Assembly (NCBI GenBank): GCA_913775525.1
Contig: CAJYLH010000022.1
Coordinates: 248,001 to 312,000 of the forward strand
DNA from: an uncultured Chryseobacterium sp.
GTDB lineage: Bacteria; Bacteroidota; Bacteroidia; Flavobacteriales; Weeksellaceae
Length of the DNA stretch: 64,000 nucleotides
Direction: 5' to 3'
Under the pieces are notes generated by a model, which saw only the letters and a list, made by a program, of their open reading frames with translations, searched no databases and was not told the DNA's origin. Shown piece by piece: positions 29,755 to 39,148 of the stretch. Each line of letters begins with the position of its first letter. Position 1 is the first letter of the stretch. Position numbers and translations under genes: made by a program.

Positions 29755-31770
29755 ATGAACAATAAAGGATTTAACTGGTTTTTTCCGATTGCGATCATAG
29801 CTCTTTTGTTATTTTTCGGCTCCAATTTTTTAGGAGGCGACAGTGCAAAATCTATCGATGAAGATGAATTCTTCCAGATCATGCAGGCGGGGAAAGTCCA
29901 GAATGTATTGATATACAAAGACACGGAGAAAGCGGATGTATTCCTTACACAGGCTGCCCGGTCTGAAATGGTGAAGAAAACAGCAAAACAGAATGATCCT
30001 TTCTCATCCCTGGGAATGGCATCCAAGGCAGACTACACGGTAAAATACGGTGACCTGCAGCTTTTTCTCCAGAAGTTTGATAAAGTTAAAGCAGATAATC
30101 CCAATCTAAAAACAACTAAAGATTACGGTGCCGGTAAAAGCCCGTTTGCAGACATCCTTGTTTCTGCACTGATCTGGATTGCCATTCTTGGATTATTTTA
30201 TTTCCTTCTTTTCAGGAAGATGGGTGGCGGTGGCGGCCCTGGAGGTCAGATTTTCTCTATCGGGAAATCCAAAGCCAAACTTTTTGACGAAAAAGAAAGA
30301 ATTCAGGTAACCTTTAAGGATGTTGCCGGATTGGAAGGTGCGAAAGAAGAAGTTCAGGAAGTTGTGGATTTCCTTAAGAACTCTGAAAAATATACCAAAC
30401 TGGGAGGTAAAATTCCGAAAGGAGTACTATTGGTAGGTCCTCCGGGAACCGGTAAGACATTGCTTGCAAAAGCAGTTGCAGGGGAAGCTAAAGTACCTTT
30501 CTTCTCTCTGTCGGGATCTGATTTCGTGGAGATGTTTGTAGGTGTTGGAGCTTCAAGGGTAAGAGACCTTTTTGCCCAGGCAAAAGCAAAATCGCCGGCG
30601 ATTATCTTTATTGACGAGATTGACGCTATCGGACGTGCAAGAGGAAAAAATAATTTTTCCGGCGGCAATGACGAGCGTGAAAATACCCTTAACCAGTTGC
30701 TTACGGAAATGGATGGTTTCGGAACCGATACCAACGTAATCGTAATGGCAGCAACCAACAGAGCTGATATCCTGGATAAAGCATTGATGAGAGCAGGCCG
30801 TTTTGACCGTTCGATCTATGTTGACCTTCCGGAACTGCATGAAAGAAGACAGATTTTTGATGTGCATTTAAAGAAAATCAAGCTTGATGATTCGATAGAC
30901 AGAGAGTTTTTAGCCAAGCAGACCCCTGGTTTCAGCGGTGCGGATATTGCGAATGTATGTAATGAGGCAGCACTTATTGCGGCCAGGAATAATCATACCG
31001 CCGTAAATAAACAGGATTTCCTGGATGCAGTGGACAGAATCATTGGTGGTCTTGAGAAAAAGAATAAAGCCATCAAACCTTCTGAAAAGAAAAGAGTAGC
31101 CTATCACGAAGCGGGACACGCAACGATCTCGTGGCTGGTAGAACACGCTTCACCGCTGTTAAAGGTTACTATTGTGCCTAGAGGGCGTTCCCTGGGAGCG
31201 GCATGGTATCTTCCTGAAGAGCGTCAGCTGACTACAACGGAGCAAATGCTGGATGAAATGTGTGCCACTCTGGGAGGAAGAGCTGCCGAACAGGTTATCT
31301 TCAACAATATTTCTACTGGTGCCCTTTCTGACCTTGAAAGTGTAACCAAAAGAGCTCAGGCGATGGTTACCATCTACGGATTGAGCCCGAATATCGGTAA
31401 TATCTCGTATTATGACAGTTCAGGCCAGTCGGAATATAACTTCGGTAAGCCTTATTCAGAAGATACTGCAACAAAAATTGATTCTGAGATCAAAGGGATT
31501 ATCGAAAACCAGTATGACCGTGCCGTAAGGATCCTAACGGAGAATAAAGACAAGCTTGATGCATTGGCAAATAAGCTTTTAGAGAAGGAAGTGATCTTCC
31601 GTGAGGACCTTGAGGAAATCTTCGGTAAACGTGCATGGGATCCTGAATTAACAGAGAAACCTGTTACCAATACCATTCCGGGAACTAAAGAGCCGGATGA
31701 AGAAATCATCATGAAAGAGAAAGAAGGCGAAAGCGAAATTCAGGCTCCTGAAAGCCCTACCCAGCTTTAA
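29755..31770 (+). CDS. ftsH: ATP-dependent zinc metalloprotease FtsH
   Basis: FtsH is a membrane-anchored AAA+ protease that degrades damaged and regulatory membrane proteins. It has 671 residues with a transmembrane helix near 5-23 and another near 130-150, after which comes a Gly-rich hinge. The AAA module has Walker A at 228-235 (GPPGTGKT), Walker [12 protein letters not shown] and the second region of homology (GRFDRSIY). The zinc site is HEAGH (451-455), with a downstream Asp in SDLESV. The acidic tail ([18 protein letters not shown]) is a variable end. A strong terminator follows. Confidence 0.97.
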   Translation: MNNKGFNWFFPIAIIALLLFFGSNFLGGDSAKSIDEDEFFQIMQAGKVQNVLIYKDTEKADVFLTQAARSEMVKKTAKQNDPFSSLGMASKADYTVKYGDLQLFLQKFDKVKADNPNLKTTKDYGAGKSPFADILVSALIWIAILGLFYFLLFRKMGGGGGPGGQIFSIGKSKAKLFDEKERIQVTFKDVAGLEGAKEEVQEVVDFLKNSEKYTKLGGKIPKGVLLVGPPGTGKTLLAKAVAGEAKVPFFSLSGSDFVEMFVGVGASRVRDLFAQAKAKSPAIIFIDEIDAIGRARGKNNFSGGNDERENTLNQLLTEMDGFGTDTNVIVMAATNRADILDKALMRAGRFDRSIYVDLPELHERRQIFDVHLKKIKLDDSIDREFLAKQTPGFSGADIANVCNEAALIAARNNHTAVNKQDFLDAVDRIIGGLEKKNKAIKPSEKKRVAYHEAGHATISWLVEHASPLLKVTIVPRGRSLGAAWYLPEERQLTTTEQMLDEMCATLGGRAAEQVIFNNISTGALSDLESVTKRAQAMVTIYGLSPNIGNISYYDSSGQSEYNFGKPYSEDTATKIDSEIKGIIENQYDRAVRILTENKDKLDALANKLLEKEVIFREDLEEIFGKRAWDPELTEKPVTNTIPGTKEPDEEIIMKEKEGESEIQAPESPTQL

Positions 31771-31791
31771 CCCTTTACAATACACTATCTG

Positions 31792-31825
31792 AAAAACCTG
31801 GCGATATAAAATTGCCAGGTTTTTT
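31792..31825 (+). terminator. Terminator after ftsH
   Basis: AAAAACCTGGC (31792-31802) pairs with GCCAGGTTTTT (31814-31824) and is followed by more T. Confidence 0.85.
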
Positions 31826-31868
31826 CATATTTAAAGGGACTTTTTTAGAATCTATATGATTAATTTTT

Positions 31869-31876
31869 TACTTTTG
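31869..31876 (+). promoter_or_regulatory. -7 box (TACTTTTG) of the LUD-cdsA-psd unit
   Basis: TACTTTTG fits TAnnTTTG and ends 27 bases before the TTG start at 31904. Together with the ftsH terminator it makes this a separate transcription unit. Confidence 0.5.
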
Positions 31877-31903
31877 TATAAAGTTGACTAAAAATCGATT
31901 AAG

Positions 31904-32485
31904 TTGAATTTATTTAAGAGGATTGTAAACAAACTTACCAGCCAGCCTGAGGAGAGTGAAAAAGAAAGTCTGGAGAAGCTTGGGGATTCGCTGAAAAATG
32001 CGGATCTCGACTATAAGTTTGCGCAACTGTTTACGCATTCCGGTGGATTTTTCAATTACTGTGCAGATGAAGCGGAAGCGCTGCAGACTTTGCACCAGAT
32101 CATCAAGATAGAAGGCATCGGCAATGTCTTTTGTTGGGATAAAGAATTACAGAGCTTTCTGAATGTGATCAGGACTTCATGCACATCAGAGCTTGAACCG
32201 TCCAATGATGCTGCTTTCATTACCTGTGAATATCTCATTGCTTATGACGGGAGAATCATGCTTTCCCATAATAATATCCTTCATTACCATTCGTCAAGGT
32301 TGCCTGCCAAAATCATTATTATCGCAAATGTATCGCAGATCGTCAACAACCTTAATGATGCCATGGGAAAGATCAAAAGGAACGGGAACATCAAAAATCT
32401 TACTTCTATCAGCGGAAGCCAGTCTAAAATGGACCATTCTTCCGGTCCTGCTACGAAATTATTTTTATTGCTGCTTGAAGATTAG
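31904..32485 (+). CDS. LUD-domain protein (LutC-like)
   Basis: It starts with TTG at 31904 (MNLFKRIVNKL) and has 193 residues. The LUD fold is suggested by ITCEYLIAYDGRIMLSHN and HSSRLPAKIIIIANVSQIVNNL, which resemble the LutC/LUD pattern, and by SKMDHSSGPATKLFLLLLED. LutC belongs to a lactate oxidation complex, but no LutA or LutB is nearby, so lactate use is not supported. It sits just ahead of cdsA in phospholipid synthesis, and its role there is unknown. Confidence 0.65.
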   Translation: MNLFKRIVNKLTSQPEESEKESLEKLGDSLKNADLDYKFAQLFTHSGGFFNYCADEAEALQTLHQIIKIEGIGNVFCWDKELQSFLNVIRTSCTSELEPSNDAAFITCEYLIAYDGRIMLSHNNILHYHSSRLPAKIIIIANVSQIVNNLNDAMGKIKRNGNIKNLTSISGSQSKMDHSSGPATKLFLLLLED

Positions 32486-32508
32486 CACAACGTACTAAAC
32501 TGTAAATT

Positions 32509-33381
32509 TTGGACAAAAATCTTATTCAAAGAACCCTCTCGGGAATCGTGTATGTGGCAGTTATTATTTTCTGTACCAGCCCGGCAGGTGCCCATCTCAT
32601 CAACAGCATTTCTCCTGAGCTGGTAAAACAGCAGTACCTGTATTACGGAATGATTACGCTGTTTCTGGCAGTAAGTTCATGGGAGTGCTTTAAGATCATG
32701 AAGTTCGGGAACGGTTACGAAAAGTGGGCGGTATGGCCGCTTATCATCTTCATCTTTTATATTTTCTCCAAACGGTATTTCCAATATGGTTTCTTCTTCG
32801 ACTTCAGGCTGAGTGAGCTTCTGGCCATCCTGCTGATCCTGATTGCGGTGGTCACCCTATTCAAGTATCCCAATGAACTCTATTATGACAGCGGTAAATT
32901 GATTTTTACCGTTATTTATACTGCCCTGCCTTTCTGTTTTGCATTGGGCCTCCCTAAATTTTCCAGTTTCGACGATCATTTCTCCCTTGAAGTGATGTTT
33001 TTATTTATCCTCATCTGGAGCAGCGATACTTTCGCTTACCTGGTGGGTAAGTTTTTCGGAAAACATAAGATGGCGCCTAAGATTTCTCCTAAAAAGACCT
33101 GGGAAGGGTATGCCGGAGGTGTGGTTCTTACACTTATCCTGTCTTATTTTATCGAACATTATCAGCCCGGCCTGCGCGGAAACTGGATGGTAGTAGGTTT
33201 TCTTATAGCCGCTTTTGCACCGGTAGGAGACCTTGTAGAAAGCCAGCTGAAAAGGAATTTCGGGGTGAAAGACAGCGGGAACATTATTCCCGGTCATGGT
33301 GGACTGTTAGACAGGCTTGACAGTTTCCTGATCTGTGTGCCTGTCGTATATTTGTATTTTATATTAGAAAAATTTATATAG
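32509..33381 (+). CDS. cdsA: Phosphatidate cytidylyltransferase
   Basis: CdsA makes CDP-diacylglycerol from phosphatidic acid and CTP, the branch point of phospholipid synthesis. The 290-residue protein has multiple membrane helices. The C-terminal signature reads SQLKRNFGVKDSGNIIPGHGGLLDRLDS, which matches the CDS family motif with its Lys/Asp and metal residues. It starts with TTG at 32509 and is 24 bases after the LUD gene. Psd starts 3 bases after its stop, so the two enzymes are coupled. Confidence 0.95.
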   Translation: MDKNLIQRTLSGIVYVAVIIFCTSPAGAHLINSISPELVKQQYLYYGMITLFLAVSSWECFKIMKFGNGYEKWAVWPLIIFIFYIFSKRYFQYGFFFDFRLSELLAILLILIAVVTLFKYPNELYYDSGKLIFTVIYTALPFCFALGLPKFSSFDDHFSLEVMFLFILIWSSDTFAYLVGKFFGKHKMAPKISPKKTWEGYAGGVVLTLILSYFIEHYQPGLRGNWMVVGFLIAAFAPVGDLVESQLKRNFGVKDSGNIIPGHGGLLDRLDSFLICVPVVYLYFILEKFI

Positions 33382-33384
33382 CTC

Positions 33385-34038
33385 ATGAAATTACACAGAG
33401 AGTCAAAAGGAACCATTACGGTAGCTACGCTGCTTTTCATCATCATCAGCGCAGCAGCGATCTATTTTCTTGAGATGTGGTCATTGCTGATCATTATGCC
33501 ATTGCTGATCATCTACAGCCTTGTATTCTGGTTTTTCCGCGTTCCGAACCGTGAGATTCTGGAACACAGAGAGAATGTTGTGGCACCTGTAGACGGAAAA
33601 GTGGTCATGATCAAAGAAGTAGAGGAAAATGAGTTCCTTAATGAAAAGGTTATCCAAGTTTCCATATTTATGTCACCGCTGAATGTGCATATCTGCCGTT
33701 ATCCTGTTTCAGGAAAAGTAATTTATAAAAAATACCATCCCGGAAAATATCTGGTAGCATGGCATGAAAAGTCTTCTACCGATAATGAGAGGACGACCGT
33801 TGCCGTAGAGAGCCTGACGAACCATAAAGTTGTTTTCAGGCAGATCGCAGGGTATGTAGCCAGAAGGATTGTCTTCTACTGCAATGAAGGGGATGAAGCT
33901 AAAGCAGGTCATGAATTCGGGTTTATCAAATTCGGCTCCAGGATGGATATCTTCCTTCCGTTAGATACCGAAATCATCTGTAAGATCGGAGATATTACCA
34001 AAGGTGGCTTAGATGTCATCGCAAGGATGAAAGATTAA
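33385..34038 (+). CDS. psd: Phosphatidylserine decarboxylase
   Basis: It converts phosphatidylserine to phosphatidylethanolamine. At 217 residues it is the short archaeal-type Psd with two N-terminal membrane segments (residues 8-50). FWFFRVPNREI, VVAPVDGKVVMI and FMSPLNVHICRYPVSGKV are typical. Autocleavage at FIKFGSRMDIF (Gly-Ser) gives the pyruvoyl cofactor. It follows cdsA closely, so the pair makes the lipid precursor and the final step; phosphatidylserine synthase is not in the window. Confidence 0.95.
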   Translation: MKLHRESKGTITVATLLFIIISAAAIYFLEMWSLLIIMPLLIIYSLVFWFFRVPNREILEHRENVVAPVDGKVVMIKEVEENEFLNEKVIQVSIFMSPLNVHICRYPVSGKVIYKKYHPGKYLVAWHEKSSTDNERTTVAVESLTNHKVVFRQIAGYVARRIVFYCNEGDEAKAGHEFGFIKFGSRMDIFLPLDTEIICKIGDITKGGLDVIARMKD

Positions 34039-34061
34039 TAAAAAATGATAGCAATTATAAA

Positions 34062-34090
34062 AGAGAGGAAATTCAGTTTCCTCTTTTTTT
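34062..34090 (+). terminator. Terminator after psd
   Basis: GAGGAAA (near 34064) pairs with TTTCCTC (near 34077) and continues into TTTTTTT. Confidence 0.8.
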
Positions 34091-34181
34091 ATTCTATACC
34101 TTATCATGATTTGACTTCTATAAGGATTGGGATTTTTATATTAATCGATATATTTTTATATTAAATACATAATATTGTTTG

Positions 34182-34189
34182 TATATTTG
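34182..34189 (+). promoter_or_regulatory. -7 box (TATATTTG) of the PNGase F-like gene
   Basis: TATATTTG fits TAnnTTTG and ends 35 bases before the ATG. The surrounding region is too AT-rich to place a -33 box. Confidence 0.4.
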
Positions 34190-34224
34190 AATTTTAATTA
34201 AATATTATGTCAATAGTTTAGCGT

Positions 34225-35547
34225 ATGAAAAAATTACTACTTCCTTTTATTATTATTTCTTCTTTATTTAATTCACAAACTACCATTAATGTATTTTCCC
34301 AGGTAATATTCTATGACGGATATGCGAATACGGTTACCCAGCCGGTATCTGCAAATACCATCAGGCTCGCTAATTTCCGTTATACCAGAAAACTGACGGA
34401 TGCTGAGCTGAACAGCTTTCAGAATAAAATAACCCTTAATGTGAATATCGGTGCCTTATGTGACAATTATGACAGGATAGGAGGGGTACATATTGCACTC
34501 GTGCCTAAAGGACAAGCATCTTATACCCTTAATGATACTCAGGTTAAAAGGTTTGAGATAGGCCGGTATATTACTCCTTTTATGAACAAAAATATCTCTC
34601 CTACGGAAGTTCCGTACTCCTATGAGGTGAATAACCTGTATTCTGTTTTCAGCAATATGACTTTAAGGAATACATATGATATCTGGGTAGAGCTGGATGT
34701 TTTTGGAGTCCCTTATGCGGCCAACACCCAGGTAGCAGGATGCTCCGGGAGGAATGATGTTTTTGCCGGCACATTGAATTTCGTAACTTCTTCCGATCCT
34801 TCAGTTTCCAGCAGTTTCAATACCATCTTACCGATGCTGGATTCAGATCCACTGAATAATTATGCCAATACGGATGTGTCTGGACAGACCGTAAGGCTTG
34901 TTAATTTTAACCTTTCCCAAACTGCTGCCAATCCCAAGTTCTTTATTGTAACGACTCCTCATGGCGCGAATAGCGGAGGAGAAGAATACGTAAGGAGGCA
35001 AAATTACGTTTCCCTGGATAATGCCCAGGTCCTCACTTTTAAACCGGGTGGTAAATCCTGTGAGCCTTACCGGATGTATAATACGCAGCCTAATGGCATT
35101 TACGGAAATTATGCACAGTCGGAAAGCTGGTGGACCAGCTGGAATAACTGGTGCCCGGGCGATGCGGTACCTATCAGGAGCTTTTCTGTAGCTTCTCTGT
35201 CAGCCGGAAACCACACCCTGAAGTATGAAGTGCCTACCGCTGTATTTAACGGCCAGCAAGGGCAGATTGTGCTGTCAATGTATATGCAGAGCCAGAACCA
35301 GAATCTATCGGTACAAGACGTTGCTACTACGGACGTTTCCATTTATCCTAATCCAACTGCTGACTACGTACAGATTAAAGGCAGTAAAAAGGTGAAACAC
35401 ATTTCAATATTATCCGTTGACGGGAGGACACTTTCTGAAACAGTTGATTCAAAAGCTGATTTAACGGCTTATCCGACCGGGACCTATATTCTGGATGTCC
35501 TTTTGGAAGGCGGCGTCCGGTTCAGCCATAAGGTCATTAAAAAATAA
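34225..35547 (+). CDS. Secreted PNGase F-like protein with T9SS sorting domain
   Basis: A signal peptide (residues 1-18) is followed by two eight-stranded-type domains resembling peptide-N-glycosidase F of Elizabethkingia. Similar segments are RFEIGRYITPFM against PNGase F EIGRFITPYW, and a late NWCPGDAVPIR against GWCPGMAVPTR. The three active-site acids of PNGase F appear at matching places: Asp83 (CDNYDR), Glu156 (WVELDV) and Glu254 (GGEEYV). Residues from about 365 form a type A sorting domain (VSIYPNPTADYVQIKG), so the protein is exported by T9SS. Divergence is substantial, so the substrate may be other than N-glycans. The match is from memory of the known sequence. Confidence 0.75.
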   Translation: MKKLLLPFIIISSLFNSQTTINVFSQVIFYDGYANTVTQPVSANTIRLANFRYTRKLTDAELNSFQNKITLNVNIGALCDNYDRIGGVHIALVPKGQASYTLNDTQVKRFEIGRYITPFMNKNISPTEVPYSYEVNNLYSVFSNMTLRNTYDIWVELDVFGVPYAANTQVAGCSGRNDVFAGTLNFVTSSDPSVSSSFNTILPMLDSDPLNNYANTDVSGQTVRLVNFNLSQTAANPKFFIVTTPHGANSGGEEYVRRQNYVSLDNAQVLTFKPGGKSCEPYRMYNTQPNGIYGNYAQSESWWTSWNNWCPGDAVPIRSFSVASLSAGNHTLKYEVPTAVFNGQQGQIVLSMYMQSQNQNLSVQDVATTDVSIYPNPTADYVQIKGSKKVKHISILSVDGRTLSETVDSKADLTAYPTGTYILDVLLEGGVRFSHKVIKK

Positions 35548-35564
35548 TCCTGTGGAGCACAGAT

Positions 35565-35603
35565 AAAAAAACCGGGCGCGACAAAGTCGCGCCCGGTTTT
35601 TTT
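35565..35603. terminator. Bidirectional terminator, 18-bp perfect stem
   Basis: A seven-A, GC-rich arm (35565-35582) pairs perfectly with its complement (35586-35603) around AAA. It ends the PNGase F-like gene and, on the other strand, the ABC transporter. Confidence 0.9.
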
Positions 35604-35613
35604 ATTTTCTTTT

Positions 35614-37443
35614 TTAATCGAAATTCTGCAGTTCGACCAGCTTGTTGTACATGCCTTTTTTGGTAATAAGTTCATGATGGGTTCCCTGTTCTATGATATT
35701 TCCTTTTTCCATCACAATTATCCAGTCTGCTTTCTGGATTGTGGAAAGGCGGTGGGCAATGACCAGGGAAGTCCTGTTCTCCATCATCTTTTCTAAGGCA
35801 TCCTGAACAAATCGTTCCGATTCCGTATCCAGTGAAGAGGTGGCCTCATCCAGGATCATGATCGGAGGATTTTTGAGGACTGCTCTTGCGATAGAAATCC
35901 TTTGTTTCTGGCCCCCGGACAGTTTCCCCCCGGCTTCACCGATATTGGTATCATACTGCTTCGGTAAATCCATAATGAAATCATGCGCATTGGCTACTTT
36001 AGCAGCAGCCTGGATTTCTTCCAGTGATGCATTGGGTTTACCGAGTGAAATATTATTCCGGATAGAATCATTGAACAGGATATTATCCTGGGTGACCAAT
36101 CCGAAAAGTTTCCTGTAGCTGGATAGTTTTATATTCTTGATATTTTCACCATCTACCAGGATTTCCCCTTTGTTAACATCATAAAAACGGGTGATCAGAT
36201 TCGTGATGGTACTCTTTCCGCTTCCGCTCTGCCCTACCAGGGCAATGGTTTTTCCTTTAGGAATAGAAATAGAGAAATTTTTAAGGATTTCTTTTTCTTC
36301 GTATCCGAAAGTAATATTCCTGAATTCAACACTCTGTTCAAAGTCTTTTATTTCTTTGGCATCTTTCACTTCTTTGATATGGAAATCCGCATCCAGGATT
36401 TCAAAAATCCTTTTAGCCGAAACTTCCCCTTTCTGAAGGTTGGAAATCGCGGAAGACAAAGCTTTCAGAGGTTGTAATATAGTGTAAAATAAAGCGATAT
36501 ACGTAATGAATTCACTTCCGGACAGCCCTTTCCCCTGTATGGCAAGGCGGCCTCCGAAATAGACGATCATACCAATGGTAATGGCACCTAAAAGCTCACT
36601 TACCGGAGAAGCAAGGGCTTTCTTTTTGAACAGGCGCAGGGATAAGTGTCTGATGGTATTCAATACCTCGTCAAACCTTTTCTTAATCTGTGGCGAAGCA
36701 TCAAAGATTTTAATGATTTTAAGCCCTACCAGAGTTTCATCCACAAAAGAATACATTTTCCCCAGTTCATTCTGTGCTTCACCGGTATCTTTTTTCAGGC
36801 TTTTCCCGATAATGGATATCAGGGTGCCCATAATGGGGAAAACAATCAGCGTAAAGATGGTCAGTTCAAAATTAGAATACAACAGGTAGCCCATGGTAAT
36901 AATGATGACGATGGGAGACCGTATGATATCAATCAGGCTGTTTAGGATATTGGATTCCACTTCTCCTACATCGGAAGTAATTCTTGCGAAAACATCTCCT
37001 TTCCTTGAATTCGTGAAGAATGCTACCGGAAGCTCAAGGATCTTATCATGAAGTTTGATCCTGAAATCCCTGGAAACACCGGTCCTGGAAAAAGTAAGGT
37101 AAAATTCCGAAAGGTAGCTGAAAATGTTTCTCAGGAAAAACATGGTGATGAATAATATACAGGTGATCAGGAGGATGTATTCCGGTCCTTTCTCTGCCTG
37201 TAACTGCTGGATGTAGTAATTAAAGCTGTTTTTCAGGAATTTTGCGGCACTGGAAATCCCGGTATAGACCGGCTGGGCAGCAATTTTTTCCGTTTCTTTA
37301 TCAAACAGGATATTCAATACAGGCATGAAGAAAAGCATGGCGATAATATTGAATAAAGCGTAAAGAACGTTAAAAAAAATGCCGGCTGCAATAGATTTTT
37401 TGTAAGGAAGTATCTGGTCTATTGCTCGTTTATAATAACTCAT
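35614..37443 (-). CDS. ABC exporter, ATP-binding and permease fused (MsbA-type)
   Basis: The 609-residue half-transporter has six membrane helices in the first 330 residues. The nucleotide-binding domain has Walker A GQSGSGKST, Q loop LFGLVTQDN, signature LSGGQKQR, Walker B IMILDEATSS and switch IAHRLST. It works as a homodimer. MsbA-type exporters flip lipid A or other lipids, but this group also handles drugs and peptides, so the cargo is open. It ends against the bidirectional terminator and is separated from the M28 gene upstream by about 50 bases. Confidence 0.92.
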   Translation of the reverse strand: MSYYKRAIDQILPYKKSIAAGIFFNVLYALFNIIAMLFFMPVLNILFDKETEKIAAQPVYTGISSAAKFLKNSFNYYIQQLQAEKGPEYILLITCILFITMFFLRNIFSYLSEFYLTFSRTGVSRDFRIKLHDKILELPVAFFTNSRKGDVFARITSDVGEVESNILNSLIDIIRSPIVIIITMGYLLYSNFELTIFTLIVFPIMGTLISIIGKSLKKDTGEAQNELGKMYSFVDETLVGLKIIKIFDASPQIKKRFDEVLNTIRHLSLRLFKKKALASPVSELLGAITIGMIVYFGGRLAIQGKGLSGSEFITYIALFYTILQPLKALSSAISNLQKGEVSAKRIFEILDADFHIKEVKDAKEIKDFEQSVEFRNITFGYEEKEILKNFSISIPKGKTIALVGQSGSGKSTITNLITRFYDVNKGEILVDGENIKNIKLSSYRKLFGLVTQDNILFNDSIRNNISLGKPNASLEEIQAAAKVANAHDFIMDLPKQYDTNIGEAGGKLSGGQKQRISIARAVLKNPPIMILDEATSSLDTESERFVQDALEKMMENRTSLVIAHRLSTIQKADWIIVMEKGNIIEQGTHHELITKKGMYNKLVELQNFD

Positions 37444-37497
37444 TAAATTTTAAGATTAATCAGACAAAAGTAAGGAAAATTAATACATCAGACGTTT

Positions 37498-38421
37498 CTA
37501 ATCCAGTTTTACTTTATTGTTGTACTGAGGACTGAAGTTTGCAGGAGACAGTTTTTCCATTGTTTTCCCTAGGTTATTGATGATTTTGGTCAGGTTGCCA
37601 AAATCGACTACAGAGATGTCATCATTCTCATGGTGGTAATGGGTGGCTTTGGTCATATCGACTGTAGAAAAAGAATGGGCGATGATCTTCTTTTTTACAA
37701 AGCTCACATTGTCTGAACGGTAAAACAATTGCTGTGCTGCATACGGGTCAGGATAAATCTTAAGTCCGTTTTCAGCATTCTTGTTGAACAGTTCATCAAG
37801 ATCTGAAAATTCATCGCCGGTCATAAATAAGGCATTTTTACCGAAAGCTGATTCTGTTGCCACCATTTCAAAATTGAAAAGGGCGGTCATATGATCATAA
37901 ATATAATCCAGGTTCTTATCGGCTGCAATGGCCCTTGAGCCGAGCATTCCTTTTTCTTCCCCGTTGAAAGCCATAAAAACCATAGAGAAGTCAGACTTTT
38001 TATTTTTAAAATAATCGGCAATGCCTACCAGGGTAGTAATTCCGCTGGCATCGTCATCAGCACCGTTATAGATCTTGTCTTTAGGATTTTTGCTCGTTCC
38101 GATATGGTCAAAATGCCCTGAAAATCCCAAGTATTGCGGGTTTGTTCCCTTTTTGATCCCGCAGACGTTGTATGCGGTTTTGCCTTTGTAGTCAAACGGG
38201 ACCAGGTAAGAATTTCCCGTACAGTAATCCAGGTTATTCTCTTTAAAAAGCTTGGCAATATAATTTGCGGCAGATTCATTTTCCGGTGTCCCGATTTCAC
38301 GGCCTTTCATTTCATCCGACGCCAGTGTTGATAGTACAGTCTGTACTTTTTCCTGGCTCACTTCCTGGGCGAACATCAGTACGGAGAAAAACGAAAAGGC
38401 AAGATAGGTTAGTTTTTTCAT
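37498..38421 (-). CDS. Exported M28-family aminopeptidase
   Basis: The longest frame starts at 38469, but the ATG at 38421 begins a clean signal peptide (MKKLTYLAFSFFSVLMFAQ), so that start is used. The zinc peptidase pattern is visible: GHFDHIG (His), NGADDDASGITT (bridging Asp), FNGEEKGMLGS (Glu pair), and a final His in THYHHENDD. The mature protein is about 288 residues with no sorting domain, so it is periplasmic or secreted by another route. It would release N-terminal amino acids from peptides. Confidence 0.85.
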   Translation of the reverse strand: MKKLTYLAFSFFSVLMFAQEVSQEKVQTVLSTLASDEMKGREIGTPENESAANYIAKLFKENNLDYCTGNSYLVPFDYKGKTAYNVCGIKKGTNPQYLGFSGHFDHIGTSKNPKDKIYNGADDDASGITTLVGIADYFKNKKSDFSMVFMAFNGEEKGMLGSRAIAADKNLDYIYDHMTALFNFEMVATESAFGKNALFMTGDEFSDLDELFNKNAENGLKIYPDPYAAQQLFYRSDNVSFVKKKIIAHSFSTVDMTKATHYHHENDDISVVDFGNLTKIINNLGKTMEKLSPANFSPQYNNKVKLD

Positions 38422-38557
38422 GAAGTCAAATTTTATTAATCTGTCGCATTCTGAGTGGAAATGTTGCACACAAATAAAAATAGTTTTGAAATACTTTATC
38501 AGAGGAGGTTTGAGTCCATAGGTATGCCGTAATTAAATGTATTTTGATAACAAAAAG

Positions 38558-38591
38558 ACAAAAAAAACAGCTTCTTTTCAGAAGCTGTTCT
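38558..38591 (-). terminator. Terminator after the DUF4293 gene
   Basis: AACAGCTTC (38566-38574) pairs with GAAGCTGTT (38581-38589). On the minus strand the stem runs into a long T tract. Confidence 0.8.
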
Positions 38592-38613
38592 CACTCAAAA
38601 AATCGTTGTAATG

Positions 38614-39003
38614 CTATCGGAGCCTGTCTACAGATTTTACGAGCCTATCATCTTTTTTGATGTACACATTTGCAATAAGCAGACATATAATCGCCATCAA
38701 TGGAAAAAACGGCTCAATACCCTTCTCAGGAAACTGAATTCCTCCGGATAAGTTAAGTAACCAGTACACCAATATGCCAATCAACAAAACGTTTATAATA
38801 ATGCTGACTGTATTCAGCATGATCTGTCTTTTCCTGTTGTTGAAACTGAAAATACTCAGTACCCCCACTATTACAAGTACGATACAGGCTGCATCAATAA
38901 GAGGTATATTGCCGGCAACGGCAACATCCTGTCCTGTGATGAAAAGAAAGACGGCAGCCAGAACTGCCAGGAAAATCCATATGGTCTGTATTCTTTGTAG
39001 CAT
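38614..39003 (-). CDS. DUF4293 four-helix membrane protein
   Basis: ATG at 39003 is used because a full promoter (TTG-N19-TACTTTTG) lies just upstream, whereas the longest frame starts inside it. The 129-residue protein has four hydrophobic segments (IQTIWIFLAVLAAVFLFIT, LIDAACIVLVIVGVLSIFSF, ISIIINVLLIGILVYWLL, FFPLMAIICLLIANVYI) and a basic C-terminus (KKDDRLVKSVDRLR). The opening MLQRIQTIWLFLA pattern is the DUF4293 hallmark. Role unknown. The gene lies divergent from rho, the usual arrangement in Flavobacteriia. Confidence 0.85.
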   Translation of the reverse strand: MLQRIQTIWIFLAVLAAVFLFITGQDVAVAGNIPLIDAACIVLVIVGVLSIFSFNNRKRQIMLNTVSIIINVLLIGILVYWLLNLSGGIQFPEKGIEPFFPLMAIICLLIANVYIKKDDRLVKSVDRLR

Positions 39004-39020
39004 TGAAAGTAAATTCCAGG

Positions 39021-39050
39021 CAAAAGTAACATAAATTTTGCACAATTCAA
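39021..39050 (-). promoter_or_regulatory. DUF4293 promoter: TTG-N19-TACTTTTG
   Basis: On the minus strand TTG (39050-39048) and TACTTTTG (39028-39021) are 19 bases apart, an excellent Bacteroidota match. The -7 box ends 17 bases before the ATG at 39003. Confidence 0.75.
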
Positions 39051-39067
39051 AAATTAGTGTAGATTTG
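39038..39067 (+). promoter_or_regulatory. rho promoter: TTG-N19-TAGATTTG
   Basis: TTG (39038-39040) and TAGATTTG (39060-39067) are 19 bases apart. The transcript would have a leader of about 75 bases before the rho ATG. The -33 box lies between the two boxes of the opposing DUF4293 promoter. Confidence 0.75.
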
Positions 39068-39148
39068 CATTATACAATGTATACCTGAAAACAAAAGTCA
39101 CCGGACTTACTTTTCTTACTCACAATTAATTACATTTTTACATAAAAT

